Shown in pieces: positions 8,140 through 15,603 of a stretch of 17,155 bases of DNA. Both the position numbers and the translations under genes were made by a program. The DNA comes from Mariprofundaceae bacterium (GTDB lineage: Bacteria > Pseudomonadota > Zetaproteobacteria > Mariprofundales > Mariprofundaceae). The stretch covers positions 1-17,155 of the forward strand of contig WFOJ01000045.1 of NCBI GenBank assembly GCA_015488125.1, given 5' to 3'. The notes beneath the pieces were generated by a model. That model made no database searches. It saw only the letters and a list, made by a program, of their open reading frames with translations, and was not told the origin of the DNA. The first letter of the stretch is position 1. Each line of letters begins with the position of its first letter.

Positions 8140-8612
8140 ACAGCTTCCTCATCATGGCGGTAAAACAGCGTCGGGCGCAGGCTCCACTGCAACTGCCAGT
8201 ATGCGTCTTGATGTTGCAGGCACAGCATGCTGCCCGCTGCAAGATTCAGGCTTTCAGGCGGGCAACCGAGCAGGCACGCCAGCAGTGCCTGTAGCACGGC
8301 TGGATGGGCAATCAGCGCGCAATCCTGCCGCTGTGCCTGCACATGAGCCAGCAATGCTAACGTAGCGGTATCATCACAGAGCAGCGGCAGGGTTTCACAG
8401 GCTTCGCTCTGCCAGACTTTAGCCACCATGGTTGCCGTCTGGATGGCCGCCAGACGATTGCCATGCCAGATGATGGCCGGTGCAGGTTGCTCGAACAGGC
8501 TGAGAAAGCCTGCCACATGCGTGACATCCAGCCGTCCCTGAGCAGAAAGCGGCTGACGCAGGTTTTCGCTGCTGGCTACGCTGGCCGCCTGAATGCCGAT
8601 ATACAGGCGCAT
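8136..8612 (-). CDS. SixA-like histidine phosphatase-fold protein lacking catalytic residues
   Basis: The 158-residue product aligns by eye with SixA-type histidine phosphatases across its whole length: an initial beta strand (MRLYIGIQA), 'RQPLSAQGRLDV' like the 'RPLT..G' turn, 'NRLAAIQTA' (52-60) like 'RAxQTA', and 'CALIAHPAVL' with His103 at the second catalytic histidine. The defining RHG triad is IQA here (Ile7, Gln8, Ala9), and the arginine of the RAxQTA motif is Ala55. Phosphohistidine chemistry should therefore be impossible. The reading frame is intact and tightly packed: its ATG abuts the purB stop (TGAATG) and its stop overlaps the BolA gene, which argues against random decay. A regulatory or binding role is an inference. 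A distant family unrelated to SixA is the alternative. Confidence 0.6.
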   Translation of the reverse strand: MRLYIGIQAASVASSENLRQPLSAQGRLDVTHVAGFLSLFEQPAPAIIWHGNRLAAIQTATMVAKVWQSEACETLPLLCDDTATLALLAHVQAQRQDCALIAHPAVLQALLACLLGCPPESLNLAAGSMLCLQHQDAYWQLQWSLRPTLFYRHDEEAV

Positions 8613-9986
8613 TCAGTCGGGGATATGCGCCACCTGCCAGCTGGCATTGCCGGTATAGCCTGCCGGTGTCAGCGCCAGCAACCGCGCCTTGTCGGCCTCG
8701 GGAATATCCAGTTGGCGAATAAAGGCGCGCAGGTTGGCTTCGCTAATGCCGCTGCCACGGGTCATGGCCTTCATTTGTTCGTAAGGATTTTCAAGGCCGT
8801 ATTTGCGCATCACGGTTTGCACCGCCTCACCCAGTACTTCCCAGCTCTGCTCAAGATCCTCCTGCAGGCGATCGCTGTTTAACTGCAGTTTACCCATACC
8901 TTTGTTCAGCGAATCCATGGCCAGCAGACTGTAGCCGAAACCGGCACCGAGGTTGCGCAGCACGGTGGAGTCGGTCAGGTCACGTTGCCAGCGGGAAATG
9001 GGCAGTTTTTCAGCCAGGTGTGCCAGCATGGCATTGGCCATGCCAAAATTGCCCTCGGCATTCTCAAAATCAATGGGGTTCACCTTGTGTGGCATGGTCG
9101 AAGAGCCAACTTCGCCAGCCACCACTTTTTGACGAAAATAACCCAGTGAGACATAGCCCCAGATATCGCGGCAGAAATCAATCATAATGGTATTGGCACG
9201 CATCCATGCCTGATTCAGTTCAGCGATAAAATCATGCGGCTCGATCTGCGTTGTCAACGCGTTCCACTCCAGGCCCAGCGAGCGGACGAAATCCGCCGCC
9301 GTGGCTGGCCAGTCGATCTCCGGGTAAGCGATCAAGTGGGCGTTATAATTGCCGACAGCGCCATTGATTTTGCCCAGGATCGGACAGGCGGCAATGGCCA
9401 GACGCTGACGTTGCAGGCGCAGCACAACATTGGCCCATTCCTTGCCCATGGTGGTAGGACTGGCCGATTGACCATGGGTGCGAGCCAGCATGGCTTGCTC
9501 AGCCATCGCGGCAGCCTGTTCGCGCATATGGCGGATAATGCCATCCAGCGCTGGCAACATCACCCGTTGCCGGGCCTCATTCAGCATCAGCGCATAGGCC
9601 AGGTTATTGATATCTTCACTGGTGCAGGCAAAATGCAGAAACTCGGCCTGATGAGCCATATCGCTGCGGCTGCGCAGGCGTTCCTTGAGAAAGTATTCCA
9701 CGGCCTTGACATCATGGTTGGTGGTGCGCTCAATCGCTTTGACCCGAGCGGCATCCTGTTCGCTGAATGCCGCCACGATACCATCAATAAATGCCAGCGC
9801 ATCATCCGAAAAAGGCTGAATCTGGCTGATACCAGGATGCGCAGCGAGTATTTTCAACCAGCCCAGTTCCACCTGCACCCGCGCCCGGATCAGGCCGTAT
9901 TCACTGAAAATGGGGCGAAGCGCAGCTACCTTGCTGCCATAACGTCCGTCCAGCGGTGACAGTGCTGTCAATGAAGAAAGTTCCAT
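8613..9986 (-). CDS. purB: Adenylosuccinate lyase
   Basis: PurB catalyses two fumarate-releasing steps in purine synthesis: SAICAR to AICAR and adenylosuccinate to AMP. It works as a cytoplasmic homotetramer of the fumarase/aspartase superfamily. The 457-residue length matches the E. coli type (456). The superfamily signature SSTMPHKVNP begins at residue 295, placing Ser295 as the catalytic serine. The N-terminus (MELSSLTALSPLDGRY) and the segments TSEDINNLAYAL and ARTHGQSASPTTMGKE, which carries a probable catalytic His, are typical. The start is supported by GGAGG, 10 nt upstream and inside the end of rdgC; the gap to rdgC is 2 nt. Its stop abuts the next start codon. Confidence 0.97.
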   Translation of the reverse strand: MELSSLTALSPLDGRYGSKVAALRPIFSEYGLIRARVQVELGWLKILAAHPGISQIQPFSDDALAFIDGIVAAFSEQDAARVKAIERTTNHDVKAVEYFLKERLRSRSDMAHQAEFLHFACTSEDINNLAYALMLNEARQRVMLPALDGIIRHMREQAAAMAEQAMLARTHGQSASPTTMGKEWANVVLRLQRQRLAIAACPILGKINGAVGNYNAHLIAYPEIDWPATAADFVRSLGLEWNALTTQIEPHDFIAELNQAWMRANTIMIDFCRDIWGYVSLGYFRQKVVAGEVGSSTMPHKVNPIDFENAEGNFGMANAMLAHLAEKLPISRWQRDLTDSTVLRNLGAGFGYSLLAMDSLNKGMGKLQLNSDRLQEDLEQSWEVLGEAVQTVMRKYGLENPYEQMKAMTRGSGISEANLRAFIRQLDIPEADKARLLALTPAGYTGNASWQVAHIPD

Positions 9987-9988
9987 GT

Positions 9989-10894
9989 TTATGTCGCCTC
10001 CGTGAAAATCTGCATCAGTTCAGCCAGCAACTGACGCAGTTCGCCACTCATGATGACCAGATCACTGTCAAAGCGGGTGATCTCATCATCGCCACTGCCA
10101 TCAGCCGCTTCCTCCATCACGGCATCGTCAAAGCGCAGCCGTTTGAGGCTGAGATCCTCTTCCAGCACGAAAGATACGCGCTGGCGCCAGTTCAGGGCCA
10201 GCTTGCTCACCGCCTTGCCAGCGCGGATATGGGCCAGAATTTCATCCTTGCCCAGATCTTCCTGACGGCAGGCAATGGTGCCACCTTGCTCGCCTTGCGA
10301 GGTCAACGTGCAACTGTCTTCCAGGGTAAAGCCTTCCGGCAGGGTACGTTCATCCAGCATCCAGCGACGCATCAGTTCACCAGGAGATTCATGCGTAGCC
10401 GGAATTTCGAGCAGCAGGCTGCTGACAGTTTTTTGCAAAAATTCGATCAAGGCATCTGCCTTGCGCTGACTACTGGCGTTGACGATCAGCCAGCCATCCT
10501 GCGGCATCAGACAGGCAAAAGTGCGACTGCGGCGAACAAAGGCTTTGGGCAGCAGTTCCTGTATCACCTGTTCCTTGATCTCTGTTTTTTCACGCCGATT
10601 CAGGTTGCGCCCCTGCTTCGCTTCCTGTTGCCATTGGCGTTCTTCGCATTCATCACGTACCACGCTGGCAGGCAGCAGGCGCTCTTGCCGTTCCAGACAA
10701 AGCATCATTGCCCGCTCAGCCTGATGCACCAGCATCTGACCCTGCCGACCCAGAGGCGCACTCCAGCCTTCAACGGCTTCTTCCAGTTGACCGCAGGCGC
10801 GTGCCGGACGGGTACGCAAGGCGGCATCAAGCTGCGCAGCGTCCATGGCAAACGGTACTGCCAGACGATAAAAGCGGATGTTATTAAACCACAT
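9989..10894 (-). CDS. rdgC: Recombination-associated protein RdgC
   Basis: RdgC is a ring-shaped dimeric DNA-binding protein on the nucleoid that restrains RecA filament formation. The 301-residue length is close to E. coli's 303. The start MWFNNIRFYRL is the family hallmark (MWFKNL..YRL), and 'PEGFTLEDSCTL' and the acidic segment near the C-terminus (DGSGDDEITRFDSDLVIMSGELRQLL) are also typical. The ATG at 10894 has TCCTTT on the plus strand (AAAGGA on the coding strand) 5 nt away. It lies 22 nt after pgm and 2 nt before purB. With uvrC in the same block and priA nearby, three DNA repair/restart genes sit within about 9 kb. Confidence 0.95.
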   Translation of the reverse strand: MWFNNIRFYRLAVPFAMDAAQLDAALRTRPARACGQLEEAVEGWSAPLGRQGQMLVHQAERAMMLCLERQERLLPASVVRDECEERQWQQEAKQGRNLNRREKTEIKEQVIQELLPKAFVRRSRTFACLMPQDGWLIVNASSQRKADALIEFLQKTVSSLLLEIPATHESPGELMRRWMLDERTLPEGFTLEDSCTLTSQGEQGGTIACRQEDLGKDEILAHIRAGKAVSKLALNWRQRVSFVLEEDLSLKRLRFDDAVMEEAADGSGDDEITRFDSDLVIMSGELRQLLAELMQIFTEAT

Positions 10895-10916
10895 AGTTAT
10901 CCTTTATGATGGAGTA

Positions 10917-12542
10917 TCAGGTAATCACCGTTGGCGCATCGCGTCCGGTGAGTTCCTTGATCTGTGAGATATGCAGCGCTGCTTCAATCAATGGTGCCAG
11001 CGCCTGCTGGGCATCCTGCTGCTGCCTGGCGGTATCGCGCTCAAAGGCTTCCAGATAGATGCGAATGGTTGCCCCCGCCGTACCTGTGCCGGAAAGCCGG
11101 AAGATGATGCGTGAACCGTCGGCAAAAAGTATGCGCAGGCCCTGATGTTCGCTAACACTGCCATCCACTGGATCATGATAGGCAAAGTCATCGCAATGGC
11201 TGACCGTGCGGCCAGCGATATCGCTACCTGGCAGGTGATCGAAACGGTCACGCACCTTGTCCATTACGCTGGCTGCGGCGGCGGCATCTACCGCCTCGTA
11301 ATCATGACGGGAGTAATAGTTACGGCCATATTCACGCCAGTGTTCGCTGACAATTTCAGCCACGCTCTGACGACGAACGGCCAGAATATTCAGCCAGAAC
11401 AGCACTGCCCACAGGCCATCTTTTTCGCGCACATGGGAAGAGCCTGTGCCAAAGGATTCCTCGCCGCATAAGGATACCCGTCCGGCATCCATCAGGTTGC
11501 CAAAAAACTTCCAGCCCGTGGGGGTTTCATGGCACTCGATGCCAAGCTTTGCCGCGACGCGGTCAACAGCAGCGCTGGTCGGCATGGAGCGGGCAACACC
11601 GCGCAAGCCCTCAGCCCAGGCTGGCACCAGTTTCGCATTGGCGGCCAGAATCGCCAGCGAATCACTGGGGGTGACGAAAAAACGATGACCGAGAATCATG
11701 TTGCGATCGCCATCACCATCCGAGGCCGCGCCAAAGGCAATGGTGGCATCGCTGTTGACCATATCCACCAGTTCGCGAGCGTAAGTCAGATTGGGATCAG
11801 GATGGCCGCCACCAAAATCCTCCAGTGGCTGCGCATGCATCACCGTGCCTTCTCCGGCGCCGAGCATGTGCTGCAGAATATGCTGTGCATATGGCCCGGT
11901 GACGGCATGCATGGCATCAAACACCATGCGAAAGCCACTGTTAAACAATGCCCGAATGGCATCGAAATCAAAAATTTCCGCCATCAGCGCTGCATAGTCT
12001 TCGACCGGATCAATCACCTGCACGCACATATGGCCAAGCTGCTGTTCTCCCAGGCGATCGAGATCAATGTCATCACCCGCTGTATGGATGCGGTAGCTGT
12101 CAATGCACTTGCTGCGGGCGTAAATGGCCTCGGTGATTTTCTCCGGTGCCGGGCCGCCGTTACCGGTATTGTACTTGATGCCAAAATCTTCATCCGGCCC
12201 GGCAGGATTATGACTGGCGGAGAGAATCAGTCCGCCCATGGTCTGGTATTTGCGAATGATGCAGGAAGCCGCTGGCGTGGAAAGAATGCCACCCTGACCG
12301 ATCAATACGCGATCAAAGCCATTGGCGGCAGCCATGCGCAGAATGATCTGCATGGCCTGACGATTATAGTAACGGCCATCGCCGCCAAGCACCAGCGTCT
12401 GGCCGGTTGTTTCGCCAATACTGTCAAACACGGACTGGACAAAATTTTCCAGATAATGCGATTGTTGAAAAACAACCACTTTTTTACGCAGGCCAGACGT
12501 TCCTGGTCGCTGATCGTCAAACGGGGTAGTGGATACAGGCAT
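10917..12542 (-). CDS. pgm: Alpha-D-glucose phosphate phosphoglucomutase (PGM1-type)
   Basis: The enzyme interconverts glucose 1-phosphate and glucose 6-phosphate, linking glycolysis to glycogen and cell-surface sugar nucleotides. The 541-residue protein has the four-domain phosphohexomutase plan: RPGTSGLRKKV near the N-terminus, the phosphoserine loop SASHNPAG with Ser110, the metal loop DGDGD at 275-279, the sugar-binding loop GEESFGTGSSHVREKDG, and the phosphate-binding RLSGTGTAGATIR. The wording of the loops (GPDEDFGIKYNTGNGGPAPE, QNGILSTPA-like QGGILSTPA) is that of the eukaryote-like PGM1 branch, not the E. coli Pgm branch. GGAG at 12549-12552 with 6-nt spacing supports the start. It lies 39 nt after nsrR and leads the tight block running to uvrC. 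Confidence 0.94.
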   Translation of the reverse strand: MPVSTTPFDDQRPGTSGLRKKVVVFQQSHYLENFVQSVFDSIGETTGQTLVLGGDGRYYNRQAMQIILRMAAANGFDRVLIGQGGILSTPAASCIIRKYQTMGGLILSASHNPAGPDEDFGIKYNTGNGGPAPEKITEAIYARSKCIDSYRIHTAGDDIDLDRLGEQQLGHMCVQVIDPVEDYAALMAEIFDFDAIRALFNSGFRMVFDAMHAVTGPYAQHILQHMLGAGEGTVMHAQPLEDFGGGHPDPNLTYARELVDMVNSDATIAFGAASDGDGDRNMILGHRFFVTPSDSLAILAANAKLVPAWAEGLRGVARSMPTSAAVDRVAAKLGIECHETPTGWKFFGNLMDAGRVSLCGEESFGTGSSHVREKDGLWAVLFWLNILAVRRQSVAEIVSEHWREYGRNYYSRHDYEAVDAAAAASVMDKVRDRFDHLPGSDIAGRTVSHCDDFAYHDPVDGSVSEHQGLRILFADGSRIIFRLSGTGTAGATIRIYLEAFERDTARQQQDAQQALAPLIEAALHISQIKELTGRDAPTVIT

Positions 12543-12581
12543 AAAAGGCTCCGCTGATGAAAATGGGAAGAGGGAAAATGA

Positions 12582-12980
12582 TCAGGGCAACATATCCGCC
12601 AGCGTATATTCATCAAGTGTATCGGTGAAACGCTGGCGAGCCTGATATAACACGCCTTTGAGCTTGCAGTTGGCAGTTAGCGGACAGGTATTATCCGCCT
12701 CACTGAAACATTCCAGCAAATTCATATGCGGCTCGGTTATTCGGACAATATCGCCAATGCGCAGGGTGGTGGCATCCGCTTTCAGTCGCATGCCACCGGT
12801 TTTGCCCCGGAATGTCTCAATCAAATCATTGGCAACAAGGTTTTGCACCACCTTGACCAGATGATGGTGGGAGACATTATGAAAGCGGCTAACTTCCGTC
12901 AGTGGCACCAGGCGATCCGGATTCATCGCCAGATGGAGCAACAGGCGCAGGGAATAATCAGCGTACATGGTCAACTGCAT
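12582..12980 (-). CDS. nsrR: Rrf2-family transcriptional repressor, NsrR-like
   Basis: NsrR is a dimeric iron-sulfur repressor that releases DNA when nitric oxide attacks its cluster. The protein opens MQLTMYADYSLRLLLHLA, the NsrR/Rrf2 hallmark. It has a winged helix-turn-helix (LTEVSRFHNVSHHHLVKVVQNL), the wing RGKTGGMRL, and three cluster cysteines. With the chosen start (ATG at 12980, 132 residues) these are C91, C99 and C105, in line with characterised NsrR proteins. It ends with the NsrR-like TLDEYTLADML. An ATG 12 nt upstream (12992) is possible; neither has a strong Shine-Dalgarno, and I chose MQLT on family precedent. It sits between leuD and pgm rather than next to rnr or hmp. IscR is disfavoured by the MQLT start and cysteine spacing. 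Confidence 0.85.
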   Translation of the reverse strand: MQLTMYADYSLRLLLHLAMNPDRLVPLTEVSRFHNVSHHHLVKVVQNLVANDLIETFRGKTGGMRLKADATTLRIGDIVRITEPHMNLLECFSEADNTCPLTANCKLKGVLYQARQRFTDTLDEYTLADMLP

Positions 12981-13006
12981 GACCGCAATCATAGGATAAT
13001 GCGGAC

Positions 13007-13028
13007 ATAAGGCAATTCAGGGCCTTAT
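13007..13028. promoter_or_regulatory. Dyad upstream of nsrR, candidate operator
   Basis: There is a perfect 7-bp inverted repeat, ATAAGGC (13007-13013), 8-nt spacer, GCCTTAT (13022-13028), 27 to 48 bp upstream of the chosen nsrR start. The 22-bp overall length fits a dimeric repressor site. It does not match the classic AAGATGYATTT NsrR half-site. As a transcript hairpin it lacks a U-tract, so a leuD terminator is less likely. A 10-bp palindrome, GGAAATTTCC, lies at 13047-13056 in the same gap. Confidence 0.35.
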
Positions 13029-13073
13029 TCGGGCATGCAGTTTTCCGGAAATTTCCCTGTCAGCGCTTAAGTA

Positions 13074-13724
13074 TCAGCTCAGAAGGTCTGCAAAAAGCCA
13101 CGGCGCTTCCTGCTTGCGGCGTTGCTCATAAGCACGAATGGCATCGGCTTTTTGCAGGGTCAGGCCAATATCATCCAGGCCGTTGATCAGGCAATGCTTG
13201 CGGAAGGCATCCATGTCAAAAGCAAAAGATGTTCCGTCAGGTAATACGACCTGTTGTGCTGGCAAGTCAACGCGCAGGCGATAACCCGGTGTCGCATGCA
13301 CCTGTTGAAACAGCAGGTCTGTTTCATCTGCCGAAAGACGAATGGGGCAAATGCCATTTTTGAAGCAGTTATTATAAAAAATATCGGCAAAACCCGGTGC
13401 GATTACCACGCGAAAGCCGTAGTCCAGCAGTGCCCAGGGCGCATGCTCGCGTGATGAACCACAGCCGAAGTTGTCGCGCGCCAGCAGAATGCTGGCTCCC
13501 TGATAGCGCGGCTGATTGAGCACAAAATCCTTGCGCAATGGCCGGTGGCTGCAATCCATACCCGGCTGCCCGACATCTTCATAACGCCATTCATCAAACA
13601 GATACGGGCCGTAGCCGGTACGTTTGATGCTTTTCAGGAACTGTTTGGGAATAATGGCATCGGTATCCACATTAGCGCGATCCAGTGGCGCGACAATCCC
13701 TTCATGAACCGTAAATGCTTCCAT
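13074..13724 (-). CDS. leuD: 3-isopropylmalate dehydratase small subunit
   Basis: LeuD is the swivel-domain subunit of isopropylmalate isomerase, which with LeuC turns 2-isopropylmalate into 3-isopropylmalate in leucine synthesis. From ATG 13724 it is 216 residues, starting MEAFTVHEGIVAPLDRANVDTDAIIPKQFLK, as in family members. FGCGSSREHAPWAL is the conserved substrate loop, and IFYNNCFKNGICPIRL follows. GGAGGGG (13732-13738) is 7 nt upstream; an in-frame ATG 11 codons earlier overlaps leuC and is rejected. The leuC stop is 1 nt before the start, so the two subunits should be made together. leuB, usually the next gene, is missing. Confidence 0.96.
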   Translation of the reverse strand: MEAFTVHEGIVAPLDRANVDTDAIIPKQFLKSIKRTGYGPYLFDEWRYEDVGQPGMDCSHRPLRKDFVLNQPRYQGASILLARDNFGCGSSREHAPWALLDYGFRVVIAPGFADIFYNNCFKNGICPIRLSADETDLLFQQVHATPGYRLRVDLPAQQVVLPDGTSFAFDMDAFRKHCLINGLDDIGLTLQKADAIRAYEQRRKQEAPWLFADLLS

Positions 13725-13725
13725 A

Positions 13726-15141
13726 TCAGTTCCCCTCCGTGGTGAAATCGCGCACATCAGCCAGATGACCGGTCACTGCCGCTGCTGCCGCCATGGCCGG
13801 ACTCAATAAATGCGTGCGACCACCTGCACCCTGCCGACCTTCAAAATTGCGGTTCGAGGTCGAGGCGCAACGCTCACCGGCTTCCAGCCGGTCGGCATTC
13901 ATGGCCAGGCACATCGAACACCCTGGTTCACGCCATTCAAAGCCTGCTGCTATGAAAACCTTGTCCAGCCCTTCGTTAACAGCCTGTTGCGCCACCAGAC
14001 CAGAGCCAGGTACGGCCAGCGCCTGTTTCACGTTATCGGCAATATGCCGACCGCGCAGCACGGCAGCGGCAGCACGAAAATCCTCGATACGGCCATTGGT
14101 GCAGGAGCCAATAAACACCTTGTCGATGGTGATCGACTGCACCGGCATGCCCTGCTGCAACCCCATATAATCCAGGGCGCGTTGCCAGCCTTCAGCCTGC
14201 ACCGCATGGCGAGCATCTGCCAGCATCGGCACATGGCCATCAATGCCAACAACCATTTCCGGGCTGGTACCCCATGTCACCTGCGGTACAATTTCATCCG
14301 TGTGCAATCGCACTTCGCGATCAAATTCAGCATCGTCATCGGAATGCAGTTCGCGCCAGGCTGCTTCTGCCATTGCCCATTGTTCACCCTGTGGCGCCAG
14401 CGGACGACCTTTGACGTAATCCAGCGTCTTCTGATCCACCGCAATCATGCCACAACGCGCGCCTGCCTCGATAGCCATATTGCACAGGCTCATGCGGCCT
14501 TCCATGCTCAGGGCCGATACCGCCTCACCGGCAAATTCCAGCGCATACCCCGTGCCGCCTGCCGTACCGATACGGGAGATCACGAACAGGGCCAGATCCT
14601 TGCCCGTCATCCACGCTGGCAGGCTGCCATCAATGGTGATGCGCATGCATCGGGGTTTTTTCTGAATCAGGCACTGGGTGGCCATCACGTGCTCAACTTC
14701 TGAGGTGCCAATACCCATGGCAATGGCGGCAAACGCCCCGTGCGTAGCTGTATGCGAGTCGCCACAGACCATGGTTACACCCGGCAGCGTCAACCCCTGT
14801 TCCGGGCCGATCACATGCACAATGCCCTGCCGCACATCATTCATGCCAAATTCACGCACGCCAAATTCATCGCAATGGGCATCCAGCGCTTCCACCTGAA
14901 TGCGGGACACCGGATCTTCAATGCCCTGTTGTCGATGGCGTGTGGGTACATTATGATCAGGGGTGGCCAGGGCAGTAGCCGTGCGCCACATGCGACGCCC
15001 GGCCAGGCGCAGCCCCTCAAAGGCCTGCGGGCTGGTCACTTCGTGAATGAGATGGCGATCAATATAAAGCAGTACAGAGCCGTCTTCGTTCTCTTGCACC
15101 ACATGCTGTTGCCAGACTTTGTCAAATAAGGTCAATCCCAT
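13726..15141 (-). CDS. leuC: 3-isopropylmalate dehydratase large subunit
   Basis: LeuC is the aconitase-like catalytic subunit of isopropylmalate isomerase and carries a [4Fe-4S] cluster. From ATG 15141 it is 471 residues (E. coli 466). Cluster ligands are Cys347 (IGSCTNGR), Cys408 and Cys411 (PGCSMC). CGDSHTATHGAFAAIAMGIGTSEVEHV and AGARCGMIAVD are typical substrate-domain segments. The start MGLTLFDKVWQQHVV is chosen because GGAG lies 6 nt upstream; a GTG at 15159 would place that site inside the coding region. It heads the leuC-leuD pair. leuA and leuB are absent from the window, and upstream lie REP-like repeats and a dead IS. Confidence 0.96.
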   Translation of the reverse strand: MGLTLFDKVWQQHVVQENEDGSVLLYIDRHLIHEVTSPQAFEGLRLAGRRMWRTATALATPDHNVPTRHRQQGIEDPVSRIQVEALDAHCDEFGVREFGMNDVRQGIVHVIGPEQGLTLPGVTMVCGDSHTATHGAFAAIAMGIGTSEVEHVMATQCLIQKKPRCMRITIDGSLPAWMTGKDLALFVISRIGTAGGTGYALEFAGEAVSALSMEGRMSLCNMAIEAGARCGMIAVDQKTLDYVKGRPLAPQGEQWAMAEAAWRELHSDDDAEFDREVRLHTDEIVPQVTWGTSPEMVVGIDGHVPMLADARHAVQAEGWQRALDYMGLQQGMPVQSITIDKVFIGSCTNGRIEDFRAAAAVLRGRHIADNVKQALAVPGSGLVAQQAVNEGLDKVFIAAGFEWREPGCSMCLAMNADRLEAGERCASTSNRNFEGRQGAGGRTHLLSPAMAAAAAVTGHLADVRDFTTEGN

Positions 15142-15420
15142 GTGCTTCTCCAGAAGCACCGCATCCTATGAAGCTGGCAGGGAATGGAAAGACGGAAATT
15201 TCTACTTTGGGTTGATAGAACCGGGAAGATTCTTACCGAATGGAAAAGGGGAGGCTACACCTCCTGCGTTGCGTCGCTGTGGCAAATGATTTTACGTTGA
15301 ACTTTTTGTTTTCCGGAATTCCTGGCAAGCAACCCTGTAACTACTCTTTATTATTGCTATTTTCAGGGGCTGACCGGAAAGAAAACCCGTTTTTCAAGGG
15401 ATTGCAGCACGTGAACTAAC

Positions 15421-15443
15421 TTTCGGGGCTAAAGCCCCCTCCA
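15421..15443 (-). repeat. REP-like hairpin element 3
   Basis: A perfect stem GGGGCT (15425-15430), AA, AGCCCC (15433-15438), followed on the plus strand by CTCC. On the minus strand it reads TTGGAG plus the stem plus CGAAA, so it has the same layout and orientation as elements 1 and 5. Confidence 0.6.
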
Positions 15444-15460
15444 ACGGAAAATGCGCAGCA

Positions 15461-15487
15461 TGTAGGAGCGGCCTACTGGCCGCGAAT
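15461..15487 (+). repeat. REP-like hairpin element 4
   Basis: The TGTAGGAG head is followed by a perfect 6-bp stem GCGGCC (15468-15473), TACT loop, GGCCGC (15478-15483), then GAAT. This is the cleanest example of the 'TGTAGGAGCGG...CCGCGAA' class in the window, and it is inverted relative to its two neighbours. Confidence 0.7.
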
Positions 15488-15514
15488 GAAATCGCCCTGG
15501 CGTTTGAAACGAAA

Positions 15515-15540
15515 ATTCGGGCCTAAAAGCCCCTCCTACA
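15515..15540 (-). repeat. REP-like hairpin element 5
   Basis: The plus strand reads ATTCGGGCC...GCCCCTCCTACA, the reverse complement of the TGTAGGAG class, with a GGGC/GCCC stem of 4 bp. It is nearly identical in layout to element 1 at 198-223, some 15 kb away. Confidence 0.6.
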
Positions 15541-15603
15541 AGGAATGCGCAGCATGAATACCAAGGCCAGGCTTTCGTTCTAATTGACATGATTGTTTAT
15601 TTG

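Larger units (their letters stand above)
15142..15603. other. Gene-free stretch upstream of leuC
   Basis: About 460 bp hold no supported gene. Towards leuC there is a 5-bp perfect hairpin, GGAGG (15250-15254), CTACA, CCTCC (15260-15264); read in the leuC direction it is followed by CCTTTTCC, a weak terminator-like tail. I looked for a leucine-rich leader peptide on the minus strand and saw none. No confident promoter was found. The outer half holds the three REP-like elements listed separately and a 12-bp direct repeat (ATGCGCAGCATG at 15451-15462 and 15545-15556). Confidence 0.6.

Noticed and set aside
9956..10909. Plus-strand frame (317 codons) opposite rdgC
   Set aside because: It covers rdgC exactly on the other strand; RdgC is recognisable and has good start signals, this frame has none.
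11529..12557. Long plus-strand frame (342 codons) opposite pgm
   Set aside because: It lies within the antisense of a conserved enzyme, with no ribosome binding site or family match.
13810..14703. Plus-strand frame (297 codons) opposite leuC
   Set aside because: It is a shadow of leuC, whose cluster cysteines and domains are intact.
15142..15420. Leucine attenuator leader peptide upstream of leuC
   Set aside because: No short minus-strand frame with consecutive leucine codons and a ribosome site was found.
15421..15556. CRISPR array
   Set aside because: Units alternate in orientation, differ in stem sequence and have irregular spacing; they fit REP-type palindromes, and no cas genes are present.
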